A DNA stretch of 64,000 nucleotides, from NCBI GenBank assembly GCA_903970475.1, contig CAJCIQ010000142.1:47219-111218 (forward strand), in the 5' to 3' direction. Within the stretch, counting starts at the first letter, position 1. The number at the start of each line of letters is the position of its first letter. Under the pieces are notes generated by a model, which saw only the letters and a list, made by a program, of their open reading frames with translations, had not been told where the DNA came from and searched no databases. The translations under genes and the position numbers were made by a program. Origin of the DNA: Beijerinckiaceae bacterium (lineage in GTDB: Bacteria > Bacteroidota > Bacteroidia > Chitinophagales > Chitinophagaceae). Below, piece by piece: positions 24,450-33,909 of this stretch.

Positions 24450-26117
24450 TTATTCCTTAACTTCGAGCTTCCCGACTGCTGTTTTGCGGCCTTCCTTTCC
24501 GGTTACATACATCGTCCCATTGAGGACTACACCTAACCTGGGCATAGCGTTGGGGACATCCCTGTTGGAAAATAACATTCTCCTGGTATACTTACCCGTT
24601 GTCATATCCAGGTCTATCTCGTAAAAGGCCGTCTTGTTGAAATTGTTATTGATTGTTTTGATCTTGTGTCCTGGCTCCAGAATATCTCCATTTTCTTCCC
24701 GGTCATTGAAATAAAGGTGTACATGGTTTTGGGTAGCAATGGAACCGTATCCACTATAAAATGGACGGCCGGATTCTGGTTTGAAATAATAACTCATGGA
24801 AAACCCTACGCTTGGCCCCATGCTGGAACTCAAGATAATGGATTCAAACTGGCTTTTGGGTAGCACGTGCATCCAATCTATCTGACCATTGGTATTAATT
24901 TTGGTCATATAAATATCCCCTGACTCATAATCATCGTAAGTCGTTGTGCTGGTCATTCCCATAGAACCCCCATAGGAAGTACTGGTAACGATCCAATTAT
25001 GGTAACGTTCTGCCAGGATCAGCAGTCCATTATCGGGAGTAATATAAAACCTATTGAACCGAAGATTGGCAGATAGACCGTCATCATCATCCCCATCTGT
25101 TTTTTTCAATGACTTCTTATCCGCCTCTTCATCGTCGATCTGGGTAATGGAACTGGCATTCAGCTCCTTTTTTGTAGTCATAAGGATATTGCCATTAGTA
25201 GGGTCTACCCTTTCTACAATCATTCCATTGACTTCTTTGCGCTTCTTATCATTGCAATAGAAGGCAGCCAGGACCAATTCTCCTTTGACCTGCATTAATT
25301 TGCTGGTCATGAAATATTTGTTATCGACATCTGTGGCGATTTCTTTGATCAGTTTACCACTGGGTTCGTAAATGCGAATATTATAGCTCTTGAACTGAAG
25401 ATTCTTGGCCTTCTTCTTTTCACCATCCGGATAGTCAAAAATTCTTCCCACCACCACTGCATTTCCAGTGGAAGTGTACACAAAGTCTTCGACCTGATAA
25501 GTTTTAGGGTCAAATTCATTGCTGATCCCCATGAGTTGTCCAATGGGTTTCAATGACTGAGGATCGAGTGCCTGGAGTTCATAACGATTGGTTTCTTTTC
25601 CTTCATAAGTAGCCGTAAGGATAATTTTTGTGCTATCGTCATTTGCCTTTATCCTGAATCTCAACGCTTCGTTCTTCTCTTCCTTCTGCCATTTGTTGAC
25701 CATATTCCAGGTATCGACAAGCTTACCGGTGTTTTTGTCAACTTCTGCTGCAAACAAGACAGTAGTCCTTTCATGTTTGTCATAAACCGTGGCAAACATC
25801 CATAGCTTGTCCTGGATGTACATAAACTGTTCGAAATCTTTACCGCGGAGCTCCTTATCGAAATCATTGCGGTAGACTTCCGTGAGCTGAGGGCTAAGCT
25901 TGACCAGCTCTGAGGATTTGTGGTAGCCTCTGAACATGCGGGCTTCTTCGTGGGATTCTTCCAGGTATTCCCCAGTTTTGTCCACAGCCAATACCGCCAG
26001 GTCGGTACTTTTTTTATTCATTTTGAATTCGTCACCCCAGGTAGCTTTGGTCTGGGCCTGACTTCCGATGCCGGACATGGTGAGGGCCAGCAGGGTCGGA
26101 TAAAGGATTGGTTTCAT
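24450..26117 (-). CDS. Secreted protein of unknown function, probably beta-propeller-like
   Basis: 555 residues with a signal peptide (ending GIGSQAQ). The mature part is a series of short beta-rich units such as FMYIQDKLWMFATVYDK, KIILTATYEGKETNRYEL, DFVYTSTGNAVVVGRIF, GELVLAAFYCNDKK, FYITPDNGLLILAERYHNW and DIYMTKINTNGQIDWMHVLPK, which look like blades of a propeller. There is an acidic loop DDEEADKKSLKKTDGDDDD in the middle. The last part (GVVLNGTMYVTGKEGRKTAVGKLEVKE) has no sorting signal that I can see. It lies between SusD and the GH20 gene on the same strand with terminators on both sides. No known family recognised. Confidence 0.6.
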   Translation of the reverse strand: MKPILYPTLLALTMSGIGSQAQTKATWGDEFKMNKKSTDLAVLAVDKTGEYLEESHEEARMFRGYHKSSELVKLSPQLTEVYRNDFDKELRGKDFEQFMYIQDKLWMFATVYDKHERTTVLFAAEVDKNTGKLVDTWNMVNKWQKEEKNEALRFRIKANDDSTKIILTATYEGKETNRYELQALDPQSLKPIGQLMGISNEFDPKTYQVEDFVYTSTGNAVVVGRIFDYPDGEKKKAKNLQFKSYNIRIYEPSGKLIKEIATDVDNKYFMTSKLMQVKGELVLAAFYCNDKKRKEVNGMIVERVDPTNGNILMTTKKELNASSITQIDDEEADKKSLKKTDGDDDDGLSANLRFNRFYITPDNGLLILAERYHNWIVTSTSYGGSMGMTSTTTYDDYESGDIYMTKINTNGQIDWMHVLPKSQFESIILSSSMGPSVGFSMSYYFKPESGRPFYSGYGSIATQNHVHLYFNDREENGDILEPGHKIKTINNNFNKTAFYEIDLDMTTGKYTRRMLFSNRDVPNAMPRLGVVLNGTMYVTGKEGRKTAVGKLEVKE

Positions 26118-26172
26118 AAAGGTATTGATTGCTTATTAATTGCCTTACTCATTGGCGAGGCAGTACAAATAT

Positions 26173-26207
26173 ATAAAAAAAACCGTCCCCATGAGCGGGG
26201 GACGGTT
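26173..26207 (-). terminator. Terminator behind susD
   Basis: A 10-bp perfect stem, AACCGTCCCC (26181-26190) / GGGGACGGTT (26198-26207), with a long T run in the leftward direction. It closes the susC-susD transcript. Confidence 0.88.
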
Positions 26208-26232
26208 ACCCTTAAACTTTACCCATACACAA

Positions 26233-27726
26233 CTACCAACCTGGGTTCTGCACCAGATTGGCGTTGATCGTAATATCATTGGTGGGCAATCCCCACACAA
26301 ACTTATCGGCCCCTGCGGGCTGAGACAACGTAGTGAAATTGGCTCCAGGCACAAGCGCATTAGGATTCTGAGGATCAGTCCTGGTAAAGCCCAGGTTCCA
26401 GCGCTTGAGGTCATCCAAACGGAAGCCCTCAAACGCCAGTTCCCTGAACCTTTCATCCCGAATGGCATTGGTTAAGCTATCCGCGGATATATTATTGCTT
26501 AACTGGCTTATTCCTCTGGCGGTCCGCAAAGCATTTAAGGTCGCTAAGGCGGGACCGGTTTTACCCTGGTTGGCAGCGGCTTCTGCACTGATCAGGTACG
26601 TCTCTGCTATCCTGTAGACTTTAGGCTTCTGCTCATAGTTGGAAGTCGCCCCCACCCAAAGTGCTGGGTTACCGGGGTACTTATTGACCATGGTCAGTGT
26701 ATAACTATTTCCTTGTATGATGGTTGGAGCAGTCACGAAGTAAGCAGCGGTACGGAAATCACTAGGGGCAAACATATTAATAACCCACTGGGAGGGGATA
26801 TATAAGGGATCCAAAGCACCCGTACCCGTGTTGAAATTCAGGTACACCCCCATGCCGGCAGGCGGTTCCTTGGGCTGGCTGGCCGCCAGCATCACGATAG
26901 ATTCATAGGGTTGGTCTTTAGCCCACATATTGGTGAAATTAGTCTGGGTAGTCACCAGGGGATAATTACCCCCACTGATCAGGCTATCAGCGGCAGCTTC
27001 CGCCCCAGCCCAGTCACCCATATACAACTTGGTGCGGGCTTCCTGAGCCAGCACGGCATCCACGGTAAAGTTAGTAGCGCCTGCGGAACCAGGGACATTT
27101 CCCAAGAGTGCACGGGCGGATGCCAGATCAGAGAGAATCTGGGTATAGACCGCCTGTACCGTAGCCCTGGCGGGTAACTCCTGTGTATTGAATTTCAGCA
27201 CCAGGGGGACACCCGGATCGGAAGAAGCGGAACTGCTGTTATAGGCCTTGGCCCAACGGAGCACCAATTCCTGGTAATAAAAGGCGCGCATCAGGTAAGC
27301 ATCCCCAGTGCACTGCTGAATAGTGGCAGAATCAGCGACATTAGTAGCCACAATGAGGGGAAATCCGGCCAAGGCCTCATTGATATTGGCGATGGCCGCA
27401 TAGTAGGCAGACCATTCCCCGCTGATGGCATAATCGTCCGAGTTAATAGTCCAGGTTTGCAAAGACCCATAATTGTTGCCATAATCCAAGGTGGCGTTCA
27501 ACTGGTCCGCCTGCACATCGGTGTTGATGGAAAACTGCCCATAGACATTTCCCCTGAGCGAGGCATAGAAGCCATTGTCCCAATTCTGTGCATCACTGGC
27601 TTTCTGAAAGGCCTCGGAAAGGGCTATCTGATCAGCAGGCGTCTTATTGAGCAGATTCTTGCTGCAACTGCCCAGTAATGCCAGTGCCAAAGCTCCCGTT
27701 AATGTTCTTTTTATATGTTGAGTCAT
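26233..27726 (-). CDS. SusD/RagB-family outer-membrane lipoprotein
   Basis: 497 residues. Signal peptide with lipobox LLGSC and Cys21. The helical TPR core of SusD proteins is visible: NWDNGFYASLRGNVYG near the front, WSAYYAAIANINEALAGF, AYLMRAFYYQELVLRWAKAY, and at the end KVYRIAETYLISAEAAANQGKTGPALATLN, LTNAIRDERFRELAFEGFRLDDLKRW. SusD proteins lie on the cell surface as a lid over the SusC pore and bind the glycan or peptide substrate. The gene follows susC with a short gap on the same strand. The substrate is not readable; the nearby GH20 enzymes point to amino-sugar glycans. Confidence 0.95.
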   Translation of the reverse strand: MTQHIKRTLTGALALALLGSCSKNLLNKTPADQIALSEAFQKASDAQNWDNGFYASLRGNVYGQFSINTDVQADQLNATLDYGNNYGSLQTWTINSDDYAISGEWSAYYAAIANINEALAGFPLIVATNVADSATIQQCTGDAYLMRAFYYQELVLRWAKAYNSSSASSDPGVPLVLKFNTQELPARATVQAVYTQILSDLASARALLGNVPGSAGATNFTVDAVLAQEARTKLYMGDWAGAEAAADSLISGGNYPLVTTQTNFTNMWAKDQPYESIVMLAASQPKEPPAGMGVYLNFNTGTGALDPLYIPSQWVINMFAPSDFRTAAYFVTAPTIIQGNSYTLTMVNKYPGNPALWVGATSNYEQKPKVYRIAETYLISAEAAANQGKTGPALATLNALRTARGISQLSNNISADSLTNAIRDERFRELAFEGFRLDDLKRWNLGFTRTDPQNPNALVPGANFTTLSQPAGADKFVWGLPTNDITINANLVQNPGW

Positions 27727-27752
27727 ACGATTCGAGATTGTTTGATCAATAG

Positions 27753-30700
27753 TTAAAACGTAAAGTCCAGACCACCTACGTATTGTTTGGTATTGGGATA
27801 GGTGCCCAATTCCAGGTTGGAGTTCACTTCAGGGTCCACACCGGGGTATTTGGTAAAGGTCAACAGGTTGCGTCCTGTGAAGTAGATCTTTACGCCCTTG
27901 ATGGCCTTTGTTTTCTGCAAGACGCTCTTGGGTAAGTTATAGCCCAGGGTCAAGGTCTTCATGCGAATGAAAGAGGCATTCTGCAACAAGTGTGAATCGA
28001 ACTGGGAAAATTGATAGTCATAGGAAGGGAAATTCGTCTTGTCTCCTGGTTTCTGCCAATAATTCAACACCTCTTTGGACTGATTATATCCCGCAAATAC
28101 ATTGGGATTGTCGTAGAAGAACTGGTCGTTGTTGATGATCCATTTTCCGGTGACAAATGTGAAATCTACACCCAGGTAAATACCCCCATAGTTCGCACTC
28201 AACCCAAAGCCACCTTTGAAGGGAGGATTCACTTTGGTGCCGGTGCTCTGTTGCAGGGAAGAAGGAGTAAAGTTATTCGTTACCTGACCTTTGTCTCTCT
28301 GGGGATCGATCACCTTATTGGGATCAGCATTGGGCAGATACCATTGAGGCGCCCCATTCTGAGGATTCACCCCAGCCCAGATGGGATAGAAGAAGGTCAC
28401 AGGTTTACCGATCACCCAGCATACACCCGTATTGGGTACAACCCAGTAATTGAGCCCCTGGAATAGTTTGGTCACCTTTTCCCAGTTATAGTTCAGGGTA
28501 ACATAAGGGGTTATATTGAATTTTTTGGATTTGTATACATCAAAGTCAATATGGGTATTGATACCCCTGTTCTGTAGAGAACCCACGTTACTGGTGACAC
28601 TGGAAAAACCCGAAGTGTACGCATAGGGCACAGCCAGCAGCATGGAAGAGGTCACCTTGTTATAGACGTCCGCGTCTATATGGATGCGGTTCCACAATCC
28701 GATATTGGCCCCAAAGGTGAATTGGGTCGCCTTTTCCCAGGTCAGATTGGGGTCACCAGGGGTACTGATGTACCAGGCGGATTTGCTGTTGTATTGGGAG
28801 GCGCCCACCAGGGCTGCGTTCTGGTAGTCATTGGTAGGATTGCCGTTACCATCATACTGAATAGAAGAGTTACCACTGGAGCCATAGTTGGCGCGGATGC
28901 TTAAGTCACTCAACCAGCGCACGCCTTTGAGGAAGTTTTCCTCCTTGGCCTGCCACATCAAACCTACGGATCCAAAGGTGGCCGTACGGTTGTTCACCCC
29001 AAACAAAGAGGAGGCATCCTGACGACCGGAAACATTGACGAAGTACTTATTCCTCCAGTCATATTCCACCCTGGCAAAATAAGAGATATAAGCGTATTCG
29101 TACTTATCAGAGCTGGCGTTGATGTTGTTGGGTCCATCGCTTAACAATACCAAACGGTCATCTGACTGTCCATTGGAGGAAGCAGCGAATACGTTGTACT
29201 TGTTATCGATGTACTCCTGACCAACGAGGGCATTGAGGTGGTGGTCGTTGTTGATGTGGAAGGTATACTCCAGGGTATTGTTGAAATCCTCTGTGGCATA
29301 ACGGTTAAAGCCTTCTGAGGCAGATCCGTTTCCTGGAGAGCCCTGGAAGGAAGGATACTGAATAGCGGAGTTGATCTGGTCATAAAAATCCAGGCCGGCC
29401 GTAGACCTGAATACCAGGTTCTTGATGGGCGTAAATTCAATGAATGCCTGGGGATTCAGCTGTACCGTGTTGACCGGATTGGGATTTTCGTCAGCCAGAT
29501 ACCTGGGATTATAGAAGCCCCATCCTGGGATCACCGTCGGGTAAGGTTGGTGGGTAGCGGGATTGATGGGTGTATAATAAGGCTGAGCCAACCAAGACAA
29601 TCCACGGTCAGGGTCATTGGCTCCATTGGGGTTGGTCTGGTAAGAGTTGTACCCACCGGAAAGGTTCAGGCCTAATTTAAACCAATCCGTTACCCTGGTG
29701 GTCAGGTTGGAACGGAAAGTATAACGATAGTAATCCGAATGATAAGCCAATCCCTCGGAGTTGTAATAAGAACCCGATACGTAGTAGGTTGTCTTGCCCG
29801 AACCACCACTCAGGTTCACATTCAACTGGTACATGGGTGGTGCATTCTTATAATAATACTTATACCATTTGGTATCGTTGGGATACTTCTGAAGCAGGGT
29901 GTCTACATACCCTTGGGTATAGTATCCGGTAGCCACCTGGAAACCGGTCAACTCAGCGGTATTCATGAAATTATTGAAGAACTTCACGTCCGTGAGGGCT
30001 GAAGCCCCATACTGAGTCTGGACCTGGATCTGATCCCTGCCGGCTATCCCTTTTTTGGTCGTAATGAAAATGACCCCGTTGGCGGCCCTGGACCCATAAA
30101 TGGCAGTAGCGGAAGCGTCCCTTAGTACGTTCATGCTTTCAAAATCCGCCGGGTTCATGTTGAGGATGGTACCCTGCTGAACAGGCACACCATCCACTAC
30201 AATCAAGGGGGTAACATCCGAGGTCAGGGAACCTACTCCGTTGAGGTTAAGGGAGGCCATAGAGGAAGGCTCTCCGGAAGAACTCAGGACGGTCAGTCCC
30301 GGTACTTTACCCTGGAGGGCATCAAACACGTCGGCCACCGGCTTCTCAGCCATATCCTTGGCAGAGACCGTGGTGAAAGTACCTACAACATTTGTTGCTT
30401 TCTTGGCCGATCCATAGCCTTCTACGATGACTTCTTCCAAGAGCTTGTTCCCTTTTGCCAAGGTGATGGACAAACGGGGCATGCCGGCATAAACCTTAAT
30501 CTTTTGATCTTCCATGCCCACATAAGAAATGACCAGCACGTCTCCGGGTTCCGCATTGATAGAAAATTCACCGGTTTCATTGGTTATCACGCCTCTTTTG
30601 GTGCGTTGTAACATTACGTTTACCCCAGTCAAAGCCAAGCCGGCGTCACTATAGACAGTGCCCGTGACTTTAATGGGGTCAGGTAAGGTGGCTGTCTCTT

Positions 30701-31106
30701 GAGGATCGGAGGCAGAAGCATCCGTCCTTTGGCGGACCACGACCATCTTATCAACGATGGTATAGGAATAGACCTGGTTTTCAAAACAACGGTTCAGTAC
30801 CGTTTCCAGATTGGCGCCTTTTACGCTGAAGCTTACTGGCTGGAAATGCGCCAACTCCTCTTCCGTATAAAAAAAGGTGTAACCCGTCTGTGTTTTGATG
30901 TCTTTAAAGACCTTATCCAGTGGTACGTCTCTTTCCACCAGATTTATTTTCTGGGAAAATGACTTTGCGCTCACCTGAAGGAAGGCTGCCAGCATTAAAA
31001 GTGCGGTGATTCTCATAATCCGCCATGTTTTGATGATTCCCGGGTAAGTGGGGATGCTACAAAGAGCTCGAAAAAGCATAACTTTGATAGAGTTTAGGTG
31101 ATACAA
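27753..31106 (-). CDS. SusC/RagA-family TonB-dependent transporter with STN domain
   Basis: 1117 residues from the first start; the signal peptide MRITALLMLAAFLQVSAKSFSQ begins 30 residues in (ATG at 31016), and both starts occur in the family. After the signal comes an STN domain (about 50-115: VPLDKVFKDIKTQTGYTFFY), a carboxypeptidase-regulatory-like domain (VTGTVYSDAGLALTGVNVML), the plug (PVADVFDALQGKVPGLTVL, SIAIYGSRAANGVIFITTKKG-like) and the 22-strand barrel ending LGTYPNTKQYVGGLDFTF. The STN domain is used in trans-envelope signalling to FecR anti-sigma factors, and a FecR and an ECF sigma gene lie just upstream. It imports oligomers with its SusD partner. Confidence 0.95.
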   Translation of the reverse strand: MYHLNSIKVMLFRALCSIPTYPGIIKTWRIMRITALLMLAAFLQVSAKSFSQKINLVERDVPLDKVFKDIKTQTGYTFFYTEEELAHFQPVSFSVKGANLETVLNRCFENQVYSYTIVDKMVVVRQRTDASASDPQETATLPDPIKVTGTVYSDAGLALTGVNVMLQRTKRGVITNETGEFSINAEPGDVLVISYVGMEDQKIKVYAGMPRLSITLAKGNKLLEEVIVEGYGSAKKATNVVGTFTTVSAKDMAEKPVADVFDALQGKVPGLTVLSSSGEPSSMASLNLNGVGSLTSDVTPLIVVDGVPVQQGTILNMNPADFESMNVLRDASATAIYGSRAANGVIFITTKKGIAGRDQIQVQTQYGASALTDVKFFNNFMNTAELTGFQVATGYYTQGYVDTLLQKYPNDTKWYKYYYKNAPPMYQLNVNLSGGSGKTTYYVSGSYYNSEGLAYHSDYYRYTFRSNLTTRVTDWFKLGLNLSGGYNSYQTNPNGANDPDRGLSWLAQPYYTPINPATHQPYPTVIPGWGFYNPRYLADENPNPVNTVQLNPQAFIEFTPIKNLVFRSTAGLDFYDQINSAIQYPSFQGSPGNGSASEGFNRYATEDFNNTLEYTFHINNDHHLNALVGQEYIDNKYNVFAASSNGQSDDRLVLLSDGPNNINASSDKYEYAYISYFARVEYDWRNKYFVNVSGRQDASSLFGVNNRTATFGSVGLMWQAKEENFLKGVRWLSDLSIRANYGSSGNSSIQYDGNGNPTNDYQNAALVGASQYNSKSAWYISTPGDPNLTWEKATQFTFGANIGLWNRIHIDADVYNKVTSSMLLAVPYAYTSGFSSVTSNVGSLQNRGINTHIDFDVYKSKKFNITPYVTLNYNWEKVTKLFQGLNYWVVPNTGVCWVIGKPVTFFYPIWAGVNPQNGAPQWYLPNADPNKVIDPQRDKGQVTNNFTPSSLQQSTGTKVNPPFKGGFGLSANYGGIYLGVDFTFVTGKWIINNDQFFYDNPNVFAGYNQSKEVLNYWQKPGDKTNFPSYDYQFSQFDSHLLQNASFIRMKTLTLGYNLPKSVLQKTKAIKGVKIYFTGRNLLTFTKYPGVDPEVNSNLELGTYPNTKQYVGGLDFTF

Positions 31107-31151
31107 TAAGCAGTCCTGGAACGATTGACGATTGAGTGCCTGAACTTTCTT

Positions 31152-31183
31152 GCCGCTTCGTTTCGCACACGGAGCGGCTTTTT
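31152..31183 (+). other. Stem-loop with T-run in the FecR-SusC gap
   Basis: GCCGCTTCGT (31152-31161) pairs with ACGGAGCGGC (31169-31178), one T-G pair, loop of seven, followed on the plus strand by TTTTT. In the direction of the flanking genes (leftward) the T-run is on the wrong side, so it may be an antisense terminator or a stem that protects or divides the fecR-susC message. Confidence 0.4.
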
Positions 31184-31237
31184 GTTACAGGGGATTTACA
31201 TAGGTCTAATTAAGCCATAGGCAATATTTTTACTTTT

Positions 31238-32446
31238 TTAAGGTAATACAATGATTTTGTTACCCTGAATACTAAACTTCACCTTCCCGCTCAATTCCAT
31301 AGCTTTAAGCAAGTCAGACAAAGGCGTATTGCGGGGTACTTCTCCGTAAAATCTGGGATTGGCTGTTTTTCGGTTCTCTACCTCTACATCATACCAACGG
31401 GAGGCTTCTTTCAGAAGCGTGGTCATATCTGACCCGTTGAATATAAAATAACCATTCTTCCAAGCCAGAGCAGCATCCACATCGGCATGTGCCGCTTTAG
31501 ACATCTCTCCTGCCGCCCCTACCTTCACCTGATCTCCCGGCGCCATTTCCAGCGTCTTACCCTGATCCATGGTTACCCGCACCGCACCCGCTACCAGGGT
31601 TACAATACGGGTGGATTCATCATCATAGGCCTTTATATTATAACTGGTACCCAAAACCGAAACCCTCATCCCATTTACATCCACGTAAAATGGTTTTGAG
31701 GGATCTTTTGCCACTTCAAAATAGGCTTGACCCCGTATCTCTACCTTCCTTTCCTTTCCGGGAAATGAGGTGGGATACCGGAGGGAAGAGGAGGCGTCCA
31801 ACCATACTTTTGTGCCATCGGCCAAAATGATGGAGGTCTGCCCTCCCCTACCTGTCTCCAGGGTATTGTATTCGGTCTCTGATGTTTTATTTGATATTAA
31901 AGCATAGGTTAACTTCCCTGAATCAGACTTGATGATATTGATATTTCCTTGTTTTTTAATCAATCCAATGACCGCACTATCCAGAATGACCTTTTGCCCA
32001 TTGCCCAAGGTTAAAATCGCTTTGGACCCTGCGGGCGGAGCAACGTCATTATGATAACGTTGCTGCTGGTTTTTGGAAGAGAGCTCGTCCAGGTCTTTTT
32101 CCTGTAACCAATGTCTGTAGAAATGCCCACCAAAAACAATGGCTAATCCAATCAAAACGGCGGCGGCCAACCAACCGATGGCAAAACGCCTCATTTTTTT
32201 GATAGGAGCATGGGCCCGCTTATCGACGGCCAATATTTGTTCAGCAAGGTCTTGAACTCTTTCAGGGTCTATTACGGCTGCCTCCACCTGGCCATCCTCA
32301 ACGGCTGCCGCACCTCCTTCGAGATGGGCTTGGATAAATGCCAGCAATTCTTCTTCAGGAACCCTATTTAGTTCCTCTGCCTGGGCTTCGGTCAGTTGAC
32401 CGTTTATGTATTGTTCAAATAATTGACGAGTATGCTCTGTCCACAT
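31238..32446 (-). CDS. FecR-family anti-sigma factor
   Basis: 402 residues in one membrane pass. The cytoplasmic N-terminal part (FEQYINGQLTEAQAEELN) binds the sigma factor; the membrane helix is about residues 88-106 (FAIGWLAAAVLIGLAIVFG); the periplasmic FecR domain contains GGQTSIILADGTKVWLDA, LRYPTSFPGKERKVEI, GQAYFEVAKDPSKPFYV and VLGTSYNIKAY; the C-terminal DUF4974 (FIFNGSDMTTLLKEASRWYDVEVE) resembles an STN fold and contacts the transporter. It passes the signal from the STN-type SusC to the ECF sigma encoded upstream. Same strand and probably the same operon as the sigma gene. Confidence 0.95.
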   Translation of the reverse strand: MWTEHTRQLFEQYINGQLTEAQAEELNRVPEEELLAFIQAHLEGGAAAVEDGQVEAAVIDPERVQDLAEQILAVDKRAHAPIKKMRRFAIGWLAAAVLIGLAIVFGGHFYRHWLQEKDLDELSSKNQQQRYHNDVAPPAGSKAILTLGNGQKVILDSAVIGLIKKQGNINIIKSDSGKLTYALISNKTSETEYNTLETGRGGQTSIILADGTKVWLDASSSLRYPTSFPGKERKVEIRGQAYFEVAKDPSKPFYVDVNGMRVSVLGTSYNIKAYDDESTRIVTLVAGAVRVTMDQGKTLEMAPGDQVKVGAAGEMSKAAHADVDAALAWKNGYFIFNGSDMTTLLKEASRWYDVEVENRKTANPRFYGEVPRNTPLSDLLKAMELSGKVKFSIQGNKIIVLP

Positions 32447-32526
32447 GCGATATAATCTTAACTCCCTTCAGCTTACAATAAGATGCAGCTCTGAAAGGAA
32501 CGTACTATTGAAGTATTAAATAATTT

Positions 32527-33117
32527 TTAAAAAAAATGGAGTAATAGGTAGATGAGGGGAAAAACATGTCCTGATTCTGCCAGGTGGCTTCTTATTTCTT
32601 TTAAGGCTAATACCAGTACGTTCTTAACCGTACTGACGGAAAGGGACAATTCGGCGGCTATGGCCTGAGGCTTCAAACCGGCTTCCCGGCTGAGGCGGTA
32701 AATGCGCTGGCGTTGGGAAGGCATTTGGCTCACAGCTTCTCCAACCAACCGGGTGATCTCTGCCAGGCTGGCGCTGTCATGCACTTGTTCTGTCGGACTT
32801 TGCTGGTAAAGTGCGTTTATTTTTTTCTTATTGTTGAGGTTTGCCCTTAACACCATCAGGCACTGACGGGAGGCAATGGTATAAATCCAGCTACGTAGAT
32901 TATCTATGTCCGGAAGTTGTTCTCTGGATAACCAGACCCTTACAAAGGTCTCTTGAAGCACCTCTTCAGCATCCGCTTCTGAGCGGGTAAACCGGGATAC
33001 AAACGGGAGCAATATGCTGTAATAATGGCCAAACAATTCTGTGAAAGCGGTTTCGTCCCCCTCCGCTATCCTATTTCGTATATCATTTTCCGCTAATAAG
33101 GGGGCAACCCGATTCAT
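32527..33117 (-). CDS. ECF RNA polymerase sigma factor (FecI-like)
   Basis: 196 residues. Region 2: DETAFTELFGHYYSILLPFVSRFTRSEADAEEVLQETFVRVWL, then DNLRSWIYTIASRQCL. Region 4: LVGEAVSQMPSQRQRIYRLSREAGLKPQAIAAELSLSVSTVKNVLVLALKEIR. The last dozen residues are unusually hydrophobic (FPLIYLLLHFF). With the FecR protein downstream it forms the usual Bacteroidota switch that turns on the neighbouring susC/susD genes when substrate is present. Confidence 0.95.
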   Translation of the reverse strand: MNRVAPLLAENDIRNRIAEGDETAFTELFGHYYSILLPFVSRFTRSEADAEEVLQETFVRVWLSREQLPDIDNLRSWIYTIASRQCLMVLRANLNNKKKINALYQQSPTEQVHDSASLAEITRLVGEAVSQMPSQRQRIYRLSREAGLKPQAIAAELSLSVSTVKNVLVLALKEIRSHLAESGHVFPLIYLLLHFF

Positions 33118-33226
33118 CTGATGTAATTAATGGTATTTGGACCTGTAATAATAAACTTTACAGCGTTAAAATCAAAAAAAAAGAGGATTTGCGTCTCTTA
33201 ATTTAGCCTTACACAAAAACGGCCAT

Positions 33227-33868
33227 ATGAAATTCATTCTCCTGGCTTCCTGCTTGTTCTCGGGCGCGACGTTATTGAGCATATCACCGCTCCAAGCCCA
33301 GGTCATTCCACTGAAACCAGCCGGCGAGCAGCTTAAAGATTTTTACTATGGCATGCAGGTAGAAGCGCATTGGATGGCCGGAACCCATATCGACTGGATG
33401 ACCGGAGATCCTAACAAACCGGGCGCTACCACCGGCATTCATACCCATTGCAGTGCTTTCGTGGCAGCGGCCTGCTACCGCCTGCATATATATATCCTCC
33501 GGCCTCCGGAACATGGACAAGTACTACTGGCTAACGCGCAATACGAATGGCTGCAAACCCAGGCCGGCCAGGATTCGGGTTGGGAAGCCATAGCAGGAGC
33601 CACACGGTATGAGCAGGCTCAGAAAAGGGCCAATGAGGGTTACGTGGTGGTGGCTATTTGCCAGAATCCAGATCCAAAGGCCCCAGGTCATGCGGCTTTG
33701 ATACTACCTTCAGCGATTTCCAAGGACGAACTGGCTGACAATGGTCCCTGGGTCATCATGGCTGGCACCCACAACCACAATAAGATCAACCTAAAGGCTG
33801 GGTTTGGGTCCCATTTGACCAGCTGGCCGGAGGATAATGTGCAGTTTTATTTCCATAAATGTTTCTAA
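33227..33868 (+). CDS. Secreted papain-fold (NlpC/P60-like) amidase or peptidase
   Basis: 213 residues, signal peptide to about residue 25 (ending SPLQAQ). The motif HTHCSAFVAAACYRL with Cys75 as likely nucleophile is followed by ILRPPEHGQVLLANAQYEWL and, 80 residues on, PKAPGHAALILP with His155 and a further polar site in MAGTHNHNKI. This order of Cys, His and polar residue is that of NlpC/P60-like enzymes, and the phrase LRPPEH...LLANAQ..WL is typical of an uncharacterised family of this fold. It could cut peptidoglycan peptides or be a small-molecule amidase. Single gene, divergent from the ECF sigma gene by 109 bases. Confidence 0.6.
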   Translation: MKFILLASCLFSGATLLSISPLQAQVIPLKPAGEQLKDFYYGMQVEAHWMAGTHIDWMTGDPNKPGATTGIHTHCSAFVAAACYRLHIYILRPPEHGQVLLANAQYEWLQTQAGQDSGWEAIAGATRYEQAQKRANEGYVVVAICQNPDPKAPGHAALILPSAISKDELADNGPWVIMAGTHNHNKINLKAGFGSHLTSWPEDNVQFYFHKCF

Positions 33869-33909
33869 CTACGTAGTCAACTACATATATTTGCCCCAAA
33901 AGGCAGGAT

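Noticed and set aside
31152..31183. Stem-loop considered as the terminator of the fecR transcript
   Set aside because: The T-run is on the plus strand, while the genes on both sides are read leftward; kept only as an unassigned stem-loop.
33188..33206. TTTG and TAATTTAG considered as the promoter of the papain-fold gene
   Set aside because: The two boxes are only seven bases apart, too close for a Bacteroidota promoter.
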